25,565 nucleotides of DNA from assembly GCA_002255105.1 (NCBI GenBank), contig NJEK01000003.1:1-25565 (forward strand), in the 5' to 3' direction. The stretch comes from Candidatus Wolframiiraptor sp. EX4484-121 (GTDB lineage Archaea; Thermoproteota; Nitrososphaeria_A; Caldarchaeales; Wolframiiraptoraceae). Under the pieces are notes generated by a model. It was not told the DNA's origin and made no database searches. It saw nothing but the letters and a program-made list of their open reading frames with translations. Both the position numbers and the translations under genes were made by a program. Shown one piece after another: positions 7,866 to 14,503 of the stretch (positions are counted from its first letter, which is position 1; each line of letters opens with the position of its first letter).

Positions 7866-8785
7866 GCGGCTCCCTCGAGGGCTTCCTTCAACCCCTTAAA
7901 CCTATTCCTGACGGTGACCTCGGTCACCCCGGCGGCCCTTGCGATATCTTTCTGAGTTATAGTTTGATCGGTCTCCTGGCAGGCCATGTAGAGCGCCGCG
8001 GCCGCTATCCCGACCGGGTCCTTCCCTACGGTCGCCCCCTTCTTATGCGCTTCTTGGAGGATCTTTAACGCCTCTTGGACCGTTGCCTGATCCAAGCCCA
8101 CCTTCGACGCGATCTTATTCAGGTATCTCGCGGGATCTGCGACCGGAACCTTGAGCTTTAGATGCTTGAGCAGGAGCCTATATCCCTGGGCTATCGTCTT
8201 ACGCTTAACTATCGGATAAGCCTTCTCGAGCTCGCGGAGATCTCTTGGAGCGCCCATCGACCTACAGGCCGCGTAGACCGCGGCGGCCATGATCGATCTG
8301 ATGGACCTCCCCCTCACGAGCCCGGCCTTTAAGGCCCTCCTGTAGATCAGCATGGCCCGCTCGGCGATGGACTGGCTTAGATGTAGTTTATCCACGTAGA
8401 TTTGGAGGATGTTCACCGCCTGCTGTAGGTTTCTGGCCTCGGACGCGCTCACCTGAGAGGTCGCGTCAAGCTTCTTAAGCCTGAGAAGCTTCTCCCTAGT
8501 CTCCTTCGGGAGCCTCCTGCCCGAGGCATCCTCATTAATCCTATCTATGACCGTGGATAGGCCATGATCCCTGTACATGATCGAGAGGGGTGCTCCAACC
8601 CTACTCCTATCCTCCTCCTCATCCAGATTCCTCCACTCAGGACCCCTATCGACACCCCTCTCTCGAACAACATATCCGCAGCTCGGGCAACTGATCTCAC
8701 CCGTCCTAGGATCATAGACCAGGACGTCATTCCCGCATTCGGGGCAAATAGTCCCCTCCCTCCAGAGCCTAGGCCTCTTAGCCAT
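7862..8785 (-). CDS. tfb: Transcription initiation factor TFB
   Basis: The archaeal TFIIB homologue bridges TBP-DNA and RNA polymerase and sets the start site. The 307 residues comprise an N-terminal zinc ribbon (ICPECGNDVLVY and ISCPSCGYVV), a B-reader/linker (GPEWRNLDEEEDRSRVGAP) and two cyclin folds. The first cyclin fold is around residues 105-200 with SIMAAAVYAACR, the second around 210-302 with GIAAAALYMACQ and the recognition helix ITQKDIARAAGVTEVTVRNRFK, which contacts BRE. ATG 8783-8785 has GGAGGT 7 nt upstream. Only one TFB is seen here; other copies may exist outside the window. Confidence 0.97.
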   Translation of the reverse strand: MAKRPRLWREGTICPECGNDVLVYDPRTGEISCPSCGYVVRERGVDRGPEWRNLDEEEDRSRVGAPLSIMYRDHGLSTVIDRINEDASGRRLPKETREKLLRLKKLDATSQVSASEARNLQQAVNILQIYVDKLHLSQSIAERAMLIYRRALKAGLVRGRSIRSIMAAAVYAACRSMGAPRDLRELEKAYPIVKRKTIAQGYRLLLKHLKLKVPVADPARYLNKIASKVGLDQATVQEALKILQEAHKKGATVGKDPVGIAAAALYMACQETDQTITQKDIARAAGVTEVTVRNRFKGLKEALEGAA

Positions 8786-8792
8786 ATCTCAG

Positions 8793-8852
8793 ACCTCCGA
8801 CACGCAATTTTTTTATGTCACCACATATTTCTCGGAGAAACTATTATATAAG
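8793..8852 (-). promoter_or_regulatory. TFB promoter and ribosome site
   Basis: On the minus strand CTTATATAA (8844-8852), preceded by a purine-rich BRE-like GATAAGG, is followed by a leader of about 37 nt ending in GGAGGT (8793-8798) before the TFB ATG. Confidence 0.55.
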
Positions 8853-8911
8853 CCTTATCATCACGCATCATCTCCGCCACGCGCCCTCCCTCGAAGACAA
8901 GGGACAAAACA

Positions 8912-8927
8912 GCGCTTGAGGAAGCGC
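8912..8927 (-). terminator. Hairpin followed by a T-rich run (possible terminator)
   Basis: A perfect 6-bp stem (GCGCTT / AAGCGC, 4-nt loop) is followed on the minus strand by TGTTTTGT. It lies 41 nt past the stop of the possible small gene at 8968-9078. Archaeal termination mainly needs the T-rich run, so the hairpin may be incidental. Confidence 0.3.
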
Positions 8928-8965
8928 CATTCTTCTCATCCTTATGTAAGCCTCTCTCCAGTAGA

Positions 8966-8986
8966 GATCATAGGGAGGCTATGATC
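8966..8986. repeat. Perfect 8-bp inverted repeat, 5-nt spacer
   Basis: GATCATAG and CTATGATC flank GGAGG. The element covers the stop codon of the possible small minus-strand ORF. It could be a hairpin at the 3' end of that transcript or a palindromic protein site. Confidence 0.5.
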
Positions 8987-9078
8987 CTCCATAAGATCAC
9001 GAATGGATTGTTGCCTAATATGCCGCCGACCATGAATAGAACGCCGAAGAAGTAGGAGATGCAGTCGAGCATCCTCAT
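8968..9078 (-). CDS. Possible small hydrophobic membrane protein (36 aa)
   Basis: An ATG at 9076-9078 (or 9070-9072) and TGA at 8968-8970 give MRMLDCISYFFGVLFMVGG then ILGNNPFVILWRIIASL. This is hydrophobic throughout, with one or two short membrane segments. A weak TATA-like CCTTAATTC lies about 35 nt upstream, and the hairpin plus T-rich run at 8905-8927 lies just downstream. I do not recognise a family. The composition and flanking signals are suggestive only, and a chance frame is possible. Confidence 0.33.
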   Translation of the reverse strand: MRMLDCISYFFGVLFMVGGILGNNPFVILWRIIASL

Positions 9079-9196
9079 TCCCACACTTGTTAGAATGCTG
9101 GCGGACGAGAATTAAGGCTTATCCTGTTCTAGTTAATGAAGCAGGCGTTTCTGCCACTCCCTTCAAGCAAATAGCGTAGGTCGCCGATCACCTATC

Positions 9197-9283
9197 TTAT
9201 GATCGAAATCGTATTGGGGTCGGCTTCACCCTTGAAAAGATCTCAAAATCATTATCCATATACCTAAATCCCGCCTCCTCCAT
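9197..9283 (-). pseudogene. Possible coding remnant (28 codons)
   Basis: On the minus strand the frame MEEAGFRYMDNDFEIFSRVK, ending shortly after at TAA, has a normal-looking globular protein composition and can be read back eleven codons to an in-frame TGA. It has no convincing ribosome site. It may be debris of a lost gene; the family is not recognised. Confidence 0.2.
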
Positions 9284-9475
9284 ATATTGGCTCTTAATCG
9301 CAACCAGACCTCATCGATAATTCGCCGCCTTTGTTGATTGCTTAGAGCAGAATAATTGTCTAAAGGTCGCATAATATCTGTGACGAAGATGATGGATAAG
9401 AATGCTGGAAGAGCCGTGTCGCGAGAAGAAACTCCAGAAGAGCTCTTCGATTCATGCCCTCATAATGTTTAACAG

Positions 9476-11401
9476 ATGCCGGCATCATATCTCGAGCTGA
9501 GGAAGCTGTTGAGGGAGGTCTCGGATAAGATTCGGGGATCGAGGATAATAAACCTCTACCACATGGATGATGGCTCGATAATATTGAAGCTGAGGTCCGA
9601 GGACTTCTCAGGAGAACTTAGGATAGTTCCGGGAAGATTCTTCTACCTCGTTGAGGGAGGCTATGAGAAGCCGGCTAAGCTCAGCGAGAGGGGTAGGGCT
9701 CTTAGAAAGTTGATTTCGGGTTCGAGGATACGCGATGTGAGGCTCGTGGAGGGCGAGAGGATAATGGTTATGGAGCTTGAGAAGCGTGGGGAGATTCTCA
9801 AGCTAATCGCGGAATTCCTGCCGAAGGGTACGTTGATAATTGTTGACGAGGATGATAGGATAATTGAGTCGCTTCATCACCTGAGGATGAAGGATAGGGT
9901 GATAGCTCCCGGGGAGATCTATAGGCTCCCACCTCCAAGGCCATCCATAGCGGAGTCGAGTTTGGGGGACATATTCAGAGTATTAGATCCAAATAGGAAG
10001 ATCGTCTCCGAGCTGGCGTCTAAGGCCGGCTTGGGAGGGAAATATGCTGAGGAGATACTACATCTGGCTGAGGTCGATAAGGGGGCGAAGGTGAAGGATC
10101 TTGATGAAGAGCAGAAGGCGAGAATATTAGAGGCGTTCAAAAGGGTTTTACATCTGATCGAGGCTGGAAGGCCGACGGTGGCCCAGCTTCCAGCCGAGGT
10201 TCCCAAGCCTCTCCCATATCGGATGGAGATTTTCAAGTCGAGGGGCTATAGCTTTAGAGATGTCGATAGCTTGAATCAAGCCTTTCGAGAATCCTATGAG
10301 CATGAACTCGCCCTGAGGCTTGAGGAGGAGAGGAGAAGAGAGATAGAGGAGAAGGTCAAGGAGCTTAAGAGGAAGTTGGATGAGAAGAGGTTTACAGCGG
10401 ATAGGCTCATCGAGAGATCAAAGAAGCTAAGGGAACTGGCTCAAAAGCTCTTCAAATCATACTCAAGACTGGAGGAGGTTAAGGGAATCGATGGAGTCCA
10501 TGAGATCGATGGGTTAAGGGTCGAGGTAAATAGCCGTGGAAAGGAGATGAGGATCGGCGTCGATGAGGAGACCTTAACCCTAAAGACCGATGAATCCTTG
10601 ATGAAGCAGATCTCAAACCTATTCGACGACGCGAAGAAGTCCATGGAGGCGGCCGAGAGATTATCGAGGGAGGCCGAGGAGATCGAGTCCGAGATCGATA
10701 AATTGAGGGGGCGGGAGGCCGAGGAACTTGAGGAGATTCTTCTAAAGGTTTCGGCGAGGCTGAAGCCGTCCCCAAGGAGATGGTATGAGCGATATAGGTG
10801 GTTCATCACGTCGGAGGGTTTCCTGGCCGTAGCGGGAAAAGATGCCTCAAGCAACATATCATTATTGAAGAAACATCTCGAGCCAAACGACCTGGTCTTC
10901 CACGCGGAGGTTAGGGGGGCGGCGGCCGTGATCCTAAAGGATGGATTAAGAGCTGGGGAGAGATCTAGGATTGAGGCGGCTCAATTCGCCGCGACCTATT
11001 GTAGAGCTTGGCGCGAGAGGATGTCTCAGATAACGGTATACTATGTTAAGGCGGATCAGATATCGTTTAAGCCCCCGCCAGGCCATTATCTGCCAAAGGG
11101 AGGATTCATAGTGAGGGGTGAGAGAAATTACATGACCGTGAGGCTTGAGCTCGCCATAGGCTTAACCAAGGACCTCGAATTAATCTATGGCCCGAGCCAG
11201 GCATTAGCTGGAAGGGCCGTGCGAGTGGTCAAGATCGTGCCGGGGAAGAGAAGGTCTGCGGAGCTTGCCGAGGAGGCGGCGAAGATGCTGACCGAGAATA
11301 TGCGTTTTGATAGGAGGAGCTTAAACGTCTTGAAGGAGAGGATAATGGAGCTAATACCGTATGGTTCAGGCGAGTTGGTTAAAGATTTAAAAGGTGTCTA
11401 G
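9476..11401 (+). CDS. Rqc2/NEMF/RqcH-family ribosome quality-control protein
   Basis: The family binds peptidyl-tRNA-blocked large ribosomal subunits after splitting and, where studied, adds C-terminal tails to stalled chains. Domains across 641 residues: NFACT-N about 1-150 (YLELRKLLREV..INLYHMDDGSIILKL), helix-hairpin-helix region about 165-235, a long charged coiled coil about 270-335 and again 375-425 (LRLEEERRREIEEKVKELKR), and NFACT-R about 435-545 (RWYERYRWFITSEGFLAVAG, EPNDLVFHAEVRGAAAVILKDG). The C-terminal NFACT-C is short. At the positions of the conserved Asp residues in NFACT-N (yeast D9 and the D98-R99 pair) this protein has Glu (E7 and E94-R95). Start ATG 9476 matches the usual N-terminus. 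It heads a run of four same-strand genes. Confidence 0.9.
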   Translation: MPASYLELRKLLREVSDKIRGSRIINLYHMDDGSIILKLRSEDFSGELRIVPGRFFYLVEGGYEKPAKLSERGRALRKLISGSRIRDVRLVEGERIMVMELEKRGEILKLIAEFLPKGTLIIVDEDDRIIESLHHLRMKDRVIAPGEIYRLPPPRPSIAESSLGDIFRVLDPNRKIVSELASKAGLGGKYAEEILHLAEVDKGAKVKDLDEEQKARILEAFKRVLHLIEAGRPTVAQLPAEVPKPLPYRMEIFKSRGYSFRDVDSLNQAFRESYEHELALRLEEERRREIEEKVKELKRKLDEKRFTADRLIERSKKLRELAQKLFKSYSRLEEVKGIDGVHEIDGLRVEVNSRGKEMRIGVDEETLTLKTDESLMKQISNLFDDAKKSMEAAERLSREAEEIESEIDKLRGREAEELEEILLKVSARLKPSPRRWYERYRWFITSEGFLAVAGKDASSNISLLKKHLEPNDLVFHAEVRGAAAVILKDGLRAGERSRIEAAQFAATYCRAWRERMSQITVYYVKADQISFKPPPGHYLPKGGFIVRGERNYMTVRLELAIGLTKDLELIYGPSQALAGRAVRVVKIVPGKRRSAELAEEAAKMLTENMRFDRRSLNVLKERIMELIPYGSGELVKDLKGV

Positions 11402-11429
11402 GCAACGTAATTGACGGTAGTGAGGCGAG

Positions 11430-12014
11430 TTGAGGGAGCTCACCGACGAGGTCTTGGTTAAGGAGGTCATGTCGAGCCCCGTGATCGAGGCGAAGGAAGA
11501 TGAGACCGCCGAGGACGCTGCGAAGAAGATGATGAAGTATGGGGTCGGGGCGATAATAGTCACGGGCCAGAGGGGTGAGCCTGTTGGAATAGTCACGAAA
11601 ACGGATCTGGTGAACAAGGTTATCGCGAAAAATCTTAAGCCGAATGAGGTCGAGCTCAAGGACATCATGAGCACACCTCTCCAGACAATCGATCCCGATG
11701 CGAGGATCGAGGACGCCCTAAGGAAGATGAATAAGCTTAAGGTGAATAGGCTCGCGGTTATCTACAAGAATAGGTTGGCCGGGCTTGTGAGCATAAAGGA
11801 CATACTCCGAGTAACTCCAGAGATCTTGGAGATAGTTAGAGAAAACATGAAGATAATGGGGGTGAGCTTCCCGGGAAGCAAGGAGGGATATATAGAGGGA
11901 TATTGCGATAATTGCGGAGAATGGTCTGACATGCTCCTGAACGTCGAGGGAAGATATCTCTGCGAGGACTGCAGGCTTGAGCTATTGAGGGAGAAGAGGA
12001 AGGAAGGGAGATGA
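11430..12014 (+). CDS. Two-CBS-domain protein with C-terminal zinc ribbon
   Basis: A 194-residue cytoplasmic protein. CBS1 is about residues 11-70 (VMSSPVIEAKEDETAEDAAK, GEPVGIVTKTDLVN), CBS2 about 77-128 (DIMSTPLQTIDPDARIEDAL, RLAGLVSIKDILRV), and the tail has a four-Cys ribbon (C159-x2-C162, C178-x2-C181). CBS pairs bind adenine nucleotides or SAM; the ribbon suggests nucleic-acid or protein contact. TTG 11430 is chosen as start because it puts a short acidic lead before CBS1, with GTGAGGCGAG upstream. Its stop overlaps the next gene's ATG (ATGA), so the two are translationally coupled. The target is unknown; neighbours suggest a regulatory role in RNA or ribosome surveillance. Confidence 0.85.
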   Translation: MRELTDEVLVKEVMSSPVIEAKEDETAEDAAKKMMKYGVGAIIVTGQRGEPVGIVTKTDLVNKVIAKNLKPNEVELKDIMSTPLQTIDPDARIEDALRKMNKLKVNRLAVIYKNRLAGLVSIKDILRVTPEILEIVRENMKIMGVSFPGSKEGYIEGYCDNCGEWSDMLLNVEGRYLCEDCRLELLREKRKEGR

Positions 12015-12472
12015 GTGGGCGGAGGGAGAGGTTCATAGTTGACGCCATGCTCGGAAACATCGTAACCTGGCTTAGAATACTCGGATACGACACAATTTAC
12101 TGGAGTGGTGATGATGGGGAACTGATCAAGAGGGCTCGAGAGGAGAATAGGATAATCTTAACCATGGATAGGGAACTGGCATTAAACGCCGTCAGAAACG
12201 GCCTAGATACTTTTTACATCTCGAAGAACGATTCATCCGAGGTTCTCGCAGAGCTAGCAAAGAGATATGGGATAAAGCTTAGATTCGATCGGGATAGAAC
12301 TAGGTGTCCGGTCTGCAACGCCCCCTTAAAGCTCGTTAACGATAGGCCTAGAGAGGAGTGGATATGCCCAAACTGCGGAAAGAGGTATTGGAGGGGCTCC
12401 CATTGGAGGAACATCATGAAGACGATTAGGGATGCCGAAGAAAAGTTCTCCAACTCAAAAGACGTAGCCTAG
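12011..12472 (+). CDS. Mut7-C RNase (PIN-like) domain protein with zinc ribbon
   Basis: A 153-residue protein of the Mut7-C family, a PIN-fold group predicted to be a metal-dependent RNase. FIVDAMLGNIVTWLRILGYDT (first acidic D11; read as FIVDAMLG and WLRILGYDT) and IILTMDRELA (D53) give the acidic site. The C-terminal ribbon has C99-x2-C102 and C119-x2-C122, followed by the family's typical YWRGSHWRNI end. It overlaps the CBS gene by 4 nt (ATGA). Family members are common in archaea and near translation or tRNA genes, but the substrate is unknown. Confidence 0.88.
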   Translation: MSGRRERFIVDAMLGNIVTWLRILGYDTIYWSGDDGELIKRAREENRIILTMDRELALNAVRNGLDTFYISKNDSSEVLAELAKRYGIKLRFDRDRTRCPVCNAPLKLVNDRPREEWICPNCGKRYWRGSHWRNIMKTIRDAEEKFSNSKDVA

Positions 12473-12515
12473 CCGATAGCTTTTTATCCCATCCCCCTAA
12501 CGATTATCATCGTCG

Positions 12516-13286
12516 ATGGAATCGAAGTTTGAGAACTTCATGGAACTCTGCAACGCCATCAAGTCATGTGACCGCTGTAAGCTAGGTGTCACAGCTCTCT
12601 GCGGCGAAGGAGACCTGAATGCGCGGATCATGTTGATCGCTCAATCCCCTGGTAGGTTAGAGAACCTACAGCAGCGCATGTTTGTCGGCCCCTCCGGCAA
12701 GGTCTTGGATAGACTTTTGGAGAAGGCGGGTGTCGATAGGGGGGAGATATACATGACGAATCTAGTCAAATGCCATCTACCCCATAATAGGAGGCCAAAG
12801 CAGAGGGAGATAGAGGCTTGCAGCGATTGGCTGGAGAAGGAGATCGCCTTAATAGAGCCGGAGATCCTCGTCCCCCTAGGCTATTTCGCAACCAAATACC
12901 TGTTTGAGAAGAATGGCCTGAAAATACCTGAGAGGAGGAACTTCCACCTAGTCTACGGCAAGCTCGTATGGACTGGCAAAGTGAAGATCTATCCCCTGCC
13001 ACATCCAGCGTTCCTACTCTATAATCCGCAACTAGAGGAGGAGGTCATGAGATATTATGATAAGCTCGCCGTGCTTAAACGCGAGTGCAAATGGCGTCAA
13101 GTCTGCCCAATGACAAGATATTATCAGGAGGGAAAACTTGATAGAAGGTGGATCGAGCTCTTCTGCAAGGGGGACTGGGAGAGCTGTAAGAGATATCAGA
13201 TGGAGGAGGAGGGGATATGGCATCCAGATAACATGTTGCCCGATGGAAGCATAGATGAGACGCTGACGCCGGATGTGAATACATAA
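12516..13286 (+). CDS. Uracil-DNA glycosylase superfamily protein (type-4-like) with Cys-containing C-terminal extension
   Basis: Residues 1-185 follow the Fe-S type 4 UDG plan: cluster cysteines C18, C21, C86 and C102, a TNLVKCHLPHNRRP segment, LGYFATKYLF, and the HPAFLL motif (H163). The motif that normally reads GEAPG(EEED) is AQSPGRLEN here, so the family's key Glu is replaced (Q43). Residues 190-250 form an extra domain with C191, C197, C217 and C224 plus WIELFCKGDWESCKRYQMEE and HPDNMLPDG, which core UDGs do not need. The function may be uracil or other base removal with altered specificity, or a non-enzymatic role. A TATA-like CTTTTTATCC lies about 30 nt upstream, so it may be transcribed apart from the Mut7-C gene. 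Confidence 0.78.
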   Translation: MESKFENFMELCNAIKSCDRCKLGVTALCGEGDLNARIMLIAQSPGRLENLQQRMFVGPSGKVLDRLLEKAGVDRGEIYMTNLVKCHLPHNRRPKQREIEACSDWLEKEIALIEPEILVPLGYFATKYLFEKNGLKIPERRNFHLVYGKLVWTGKVKIYPLPHPAFLLYNPQLEEEVMRYYDKLAVLKRECKWRQVCPMTRYYQEGKLDRRWIELFCKGDWESCKRYQMEEEGIWHPDNMLPDGSIDETLTPDVNT

Positions 13287-13302
13287 TGACCATTTTCACA
13301 TC
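13272..13302 (+). repeat. 8-bp inverted repeat over the UDG stop codon
   Basis: GATGTGAA (13272-13279) and TTCACATC (13295-13302) form a perfect stem with a 15-nt loop containing the TAA stop. It could be a 3'-end hairpin of the operon transcript or a regulator site. Confidence 0.35.
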
Positions 13303-13327
13303 TACCATCTTGTAGCTTTGGCCGGAG

Positions 13328-13385
13328 CGTCGGCGACGGCCTTCCAGAATTTGATTCGAATCTAGAAAGCGGTTTAAGATCTTAA
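13328..13385 (+). promoter_or_regulatory. Three palindromes upstream of the KDG kinase promoter (candidate operator region)
   Basis: Perfect palindromes CGTCG-G-CGACG (13328-13338), GATTCGAATC (13353-13362) and TTAAGATCTTAA (13374-13385) lie 33-90 nt before the TATA box. The last two are 22 bp apart centre to centre, two helical turns, as expected for dimeric regulators bound on one face. No known consensus is claimed. Confidence 0.35.
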
Positions 13386-13417
13386 GGTGTGTTTTGGCCG
13401 CGTTCCTTTTTCGAACA

Positions 13418-13426
13418 CTTATATAG
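13418..13426 (+). promoter_or_regulatory. TATA box of the KDG kinase-aldolase operon
   Basis: CTTATATAG is centred about 26 nt before GTG 13448, consistent with a leaderless mRNA starting at that GTG. Confidence 0.6.
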
Positions 13427-13447
13427 CGTTTTACATGAAATTCGGAT

Positions 13448-14497
13448 GTGAGCAGCATGCAAGATAGGAAGGTAGTGACCTTCGGAGAGATAATGCTCCG
13501 CCTCGCCCCGCCGGACCACCTCAGGATAGTTCAGGCGAGAAGCTTCGAGGCGATCTATGCGGGCGCGGAGGCGAATGTGGCCGTGGCTTTGGCAAGCCTA
13601 GGGGTTCCAGCGGACTTCGTCACCCGTCTTCCCCCGAACGACCTTGGGGATGCTTGTATAGCGTATCTCAGGCAATATGGTGTTGGAACCGAGAAGATCG
13701 TCCGCGGGGGTGATAGGCTTGGAATATACTTCCTAGAGGTGGGGGCGGCCCAGAGACCGAATAAGGTGATCTACGATAGAGCCCACTCCGCCTTCGCCAC
13801 GGTATCCGCCGATACCTTCGACTGGGATAAGATATTCTCGGACGCATGCTGGTTCCACTGGACGGGGATCACGCCCGCCGTGAGCCAGGGGGCCGCGGAA
13901 GCCTGTCTCGAGGGAGTTAAGAAAGCGAGGGAAAAGGGGCTGACCGTATCATGCGATCTCAACTATAGGGCTAAGCTGTGGAAATGGGGGAAGACGCCGG
14001 GCGAGGTCATGGGCGAGCTCGTGAGATATGTCGACATCCTCGTCGCCAACGAGGAGGACGCGGAGAGGGTGTTCGGGATAAAGGCGCCTGGCGTCGATGT
14101 CGCGAGGGGTGAGGTCAGGGCAGAGGCGTATGAGTACGTTGGGAAGGAGCTTATGAGGAGGTTTCCGAACCTAAAGCTGGTCGCGATCTCGCTGCGAACG
14201 AGTATAAGCGCGAGCCACAACAAGTGGTCCGGAGCGCTCTATGATGGGGAAACCCTCTACGTGGGGCCTACCTACGACATTATACCGATAGTTGACAGGG
14301 TTGGCGCGGGAGACTCGTTCAACGCCGGCCTCATCTACGGCATACTACACTTCGGAGACGATAAGCAGAAGATCATAAACTTCGCGGTCGCCCTCTCCTG
14401 CCTGAAGCACACGGTCTACGGCGACACATGCGTCATCAAACTCGAGGAAGTCGAGAGGTTGATGAAGGGGATAACCACGGGAAGGATAGTGAGGTGA
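13448..14497 (+). CDS. 2-keto-3-deoxygluconate (KDG) kinase, PfkB family
   Basis: Should phosphorylate KDG to KDPG in the Entner-Doudoroff or sugar-acid pathway. The 349-residue ribokinase-fold protein shows FGEIMLRLAP at the N-terminus, the substrate-side GAEANVAVALASLG (residues 39-52), the KDGK-type RLGIYFLEVGAAQRPNKVIYDRA (read as LGIYFLEVG and RPNKVIYDRA), CDLNYRAKLW, and the PfkB signature DRVGAGDSFNAGL with catalytic base D289. These segments resemble bacterial KDG kinases more than the short Sulfolobus type. GTG 13448 fits a leaderless start; ATG 13457 is the alternative. The aldolase gene follows after 6 nt, so the substrate assignment is supported by context. Confidence 0.88.
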   Translation: MSSMQDRKVVTFGEIMLRLAPPDHLRIVQARSFEAIYAGAEANVAVALASLGVPADFVTRLPPNDLGDACIAYLRQYGVGTEKIVRGGDRLGIYFLEVGAAQRPNKVIYDRAHSAFATVSADTFDWDKIFSDACWFHWTGITPAVSQGAAEACLEGVKKAREKGLTVSCDLNYRAKLWKWGKTPGEVMGELVRYVDILVANEEDAERVFGIKAPGVDVARGEVRAEAYEYVGKELMRRFPNLKLVAISLRTSISASHNKWSGALYDGETLYVGPTYDIIPIVDRVGAGDSFNAGLIYGILHFGDDKQKIINFAVALSCLKHTVYGDTCVIKLEEVERLMKGITTGRIVR

Positions 14498-14503
14498 GAA
14501 CCC

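Larger units (their letters stand above)
8853..9475. other. Gene-poor intergenic stretch upstream of TFB and Rqc2
   Basis: The longest stretch without a clear gene. It holds two compact hairpins (8912-8927 and 8966-8986), a possible 34-36 residue membrane-protein frame on the minus strand (8968-9078), a protein-like 28-codon fragment on the minus strand (9197-9283) and a 30-codon frame on the plus strand (9380-9472) ending 3 nt before the Rqc2 ATG. No tRNA, rRNA or repeat array was seen. The AT-rich, non-coding look may mark a decayed locus. Confidence 0.5.

Noticed and set aside
8792..8869. Box C/D RNA-like order on the minus strand (GTGATGA ... CTGA) upstream of TFB
   Set aside because: The TFB TATA box and ribosome site lie inside it, and no convincing C'/D' pair or terminal stem is seen; better explained as promoter and leader.
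9199..9267. Plus-strand frame starting MIEIVLGSASPLKRS, which resembles the start of Maf-type proteins
   Set aside because: It stops after 22 codons, no further Maf motif is found downstream in any frame, and the match is short enough to be chance.
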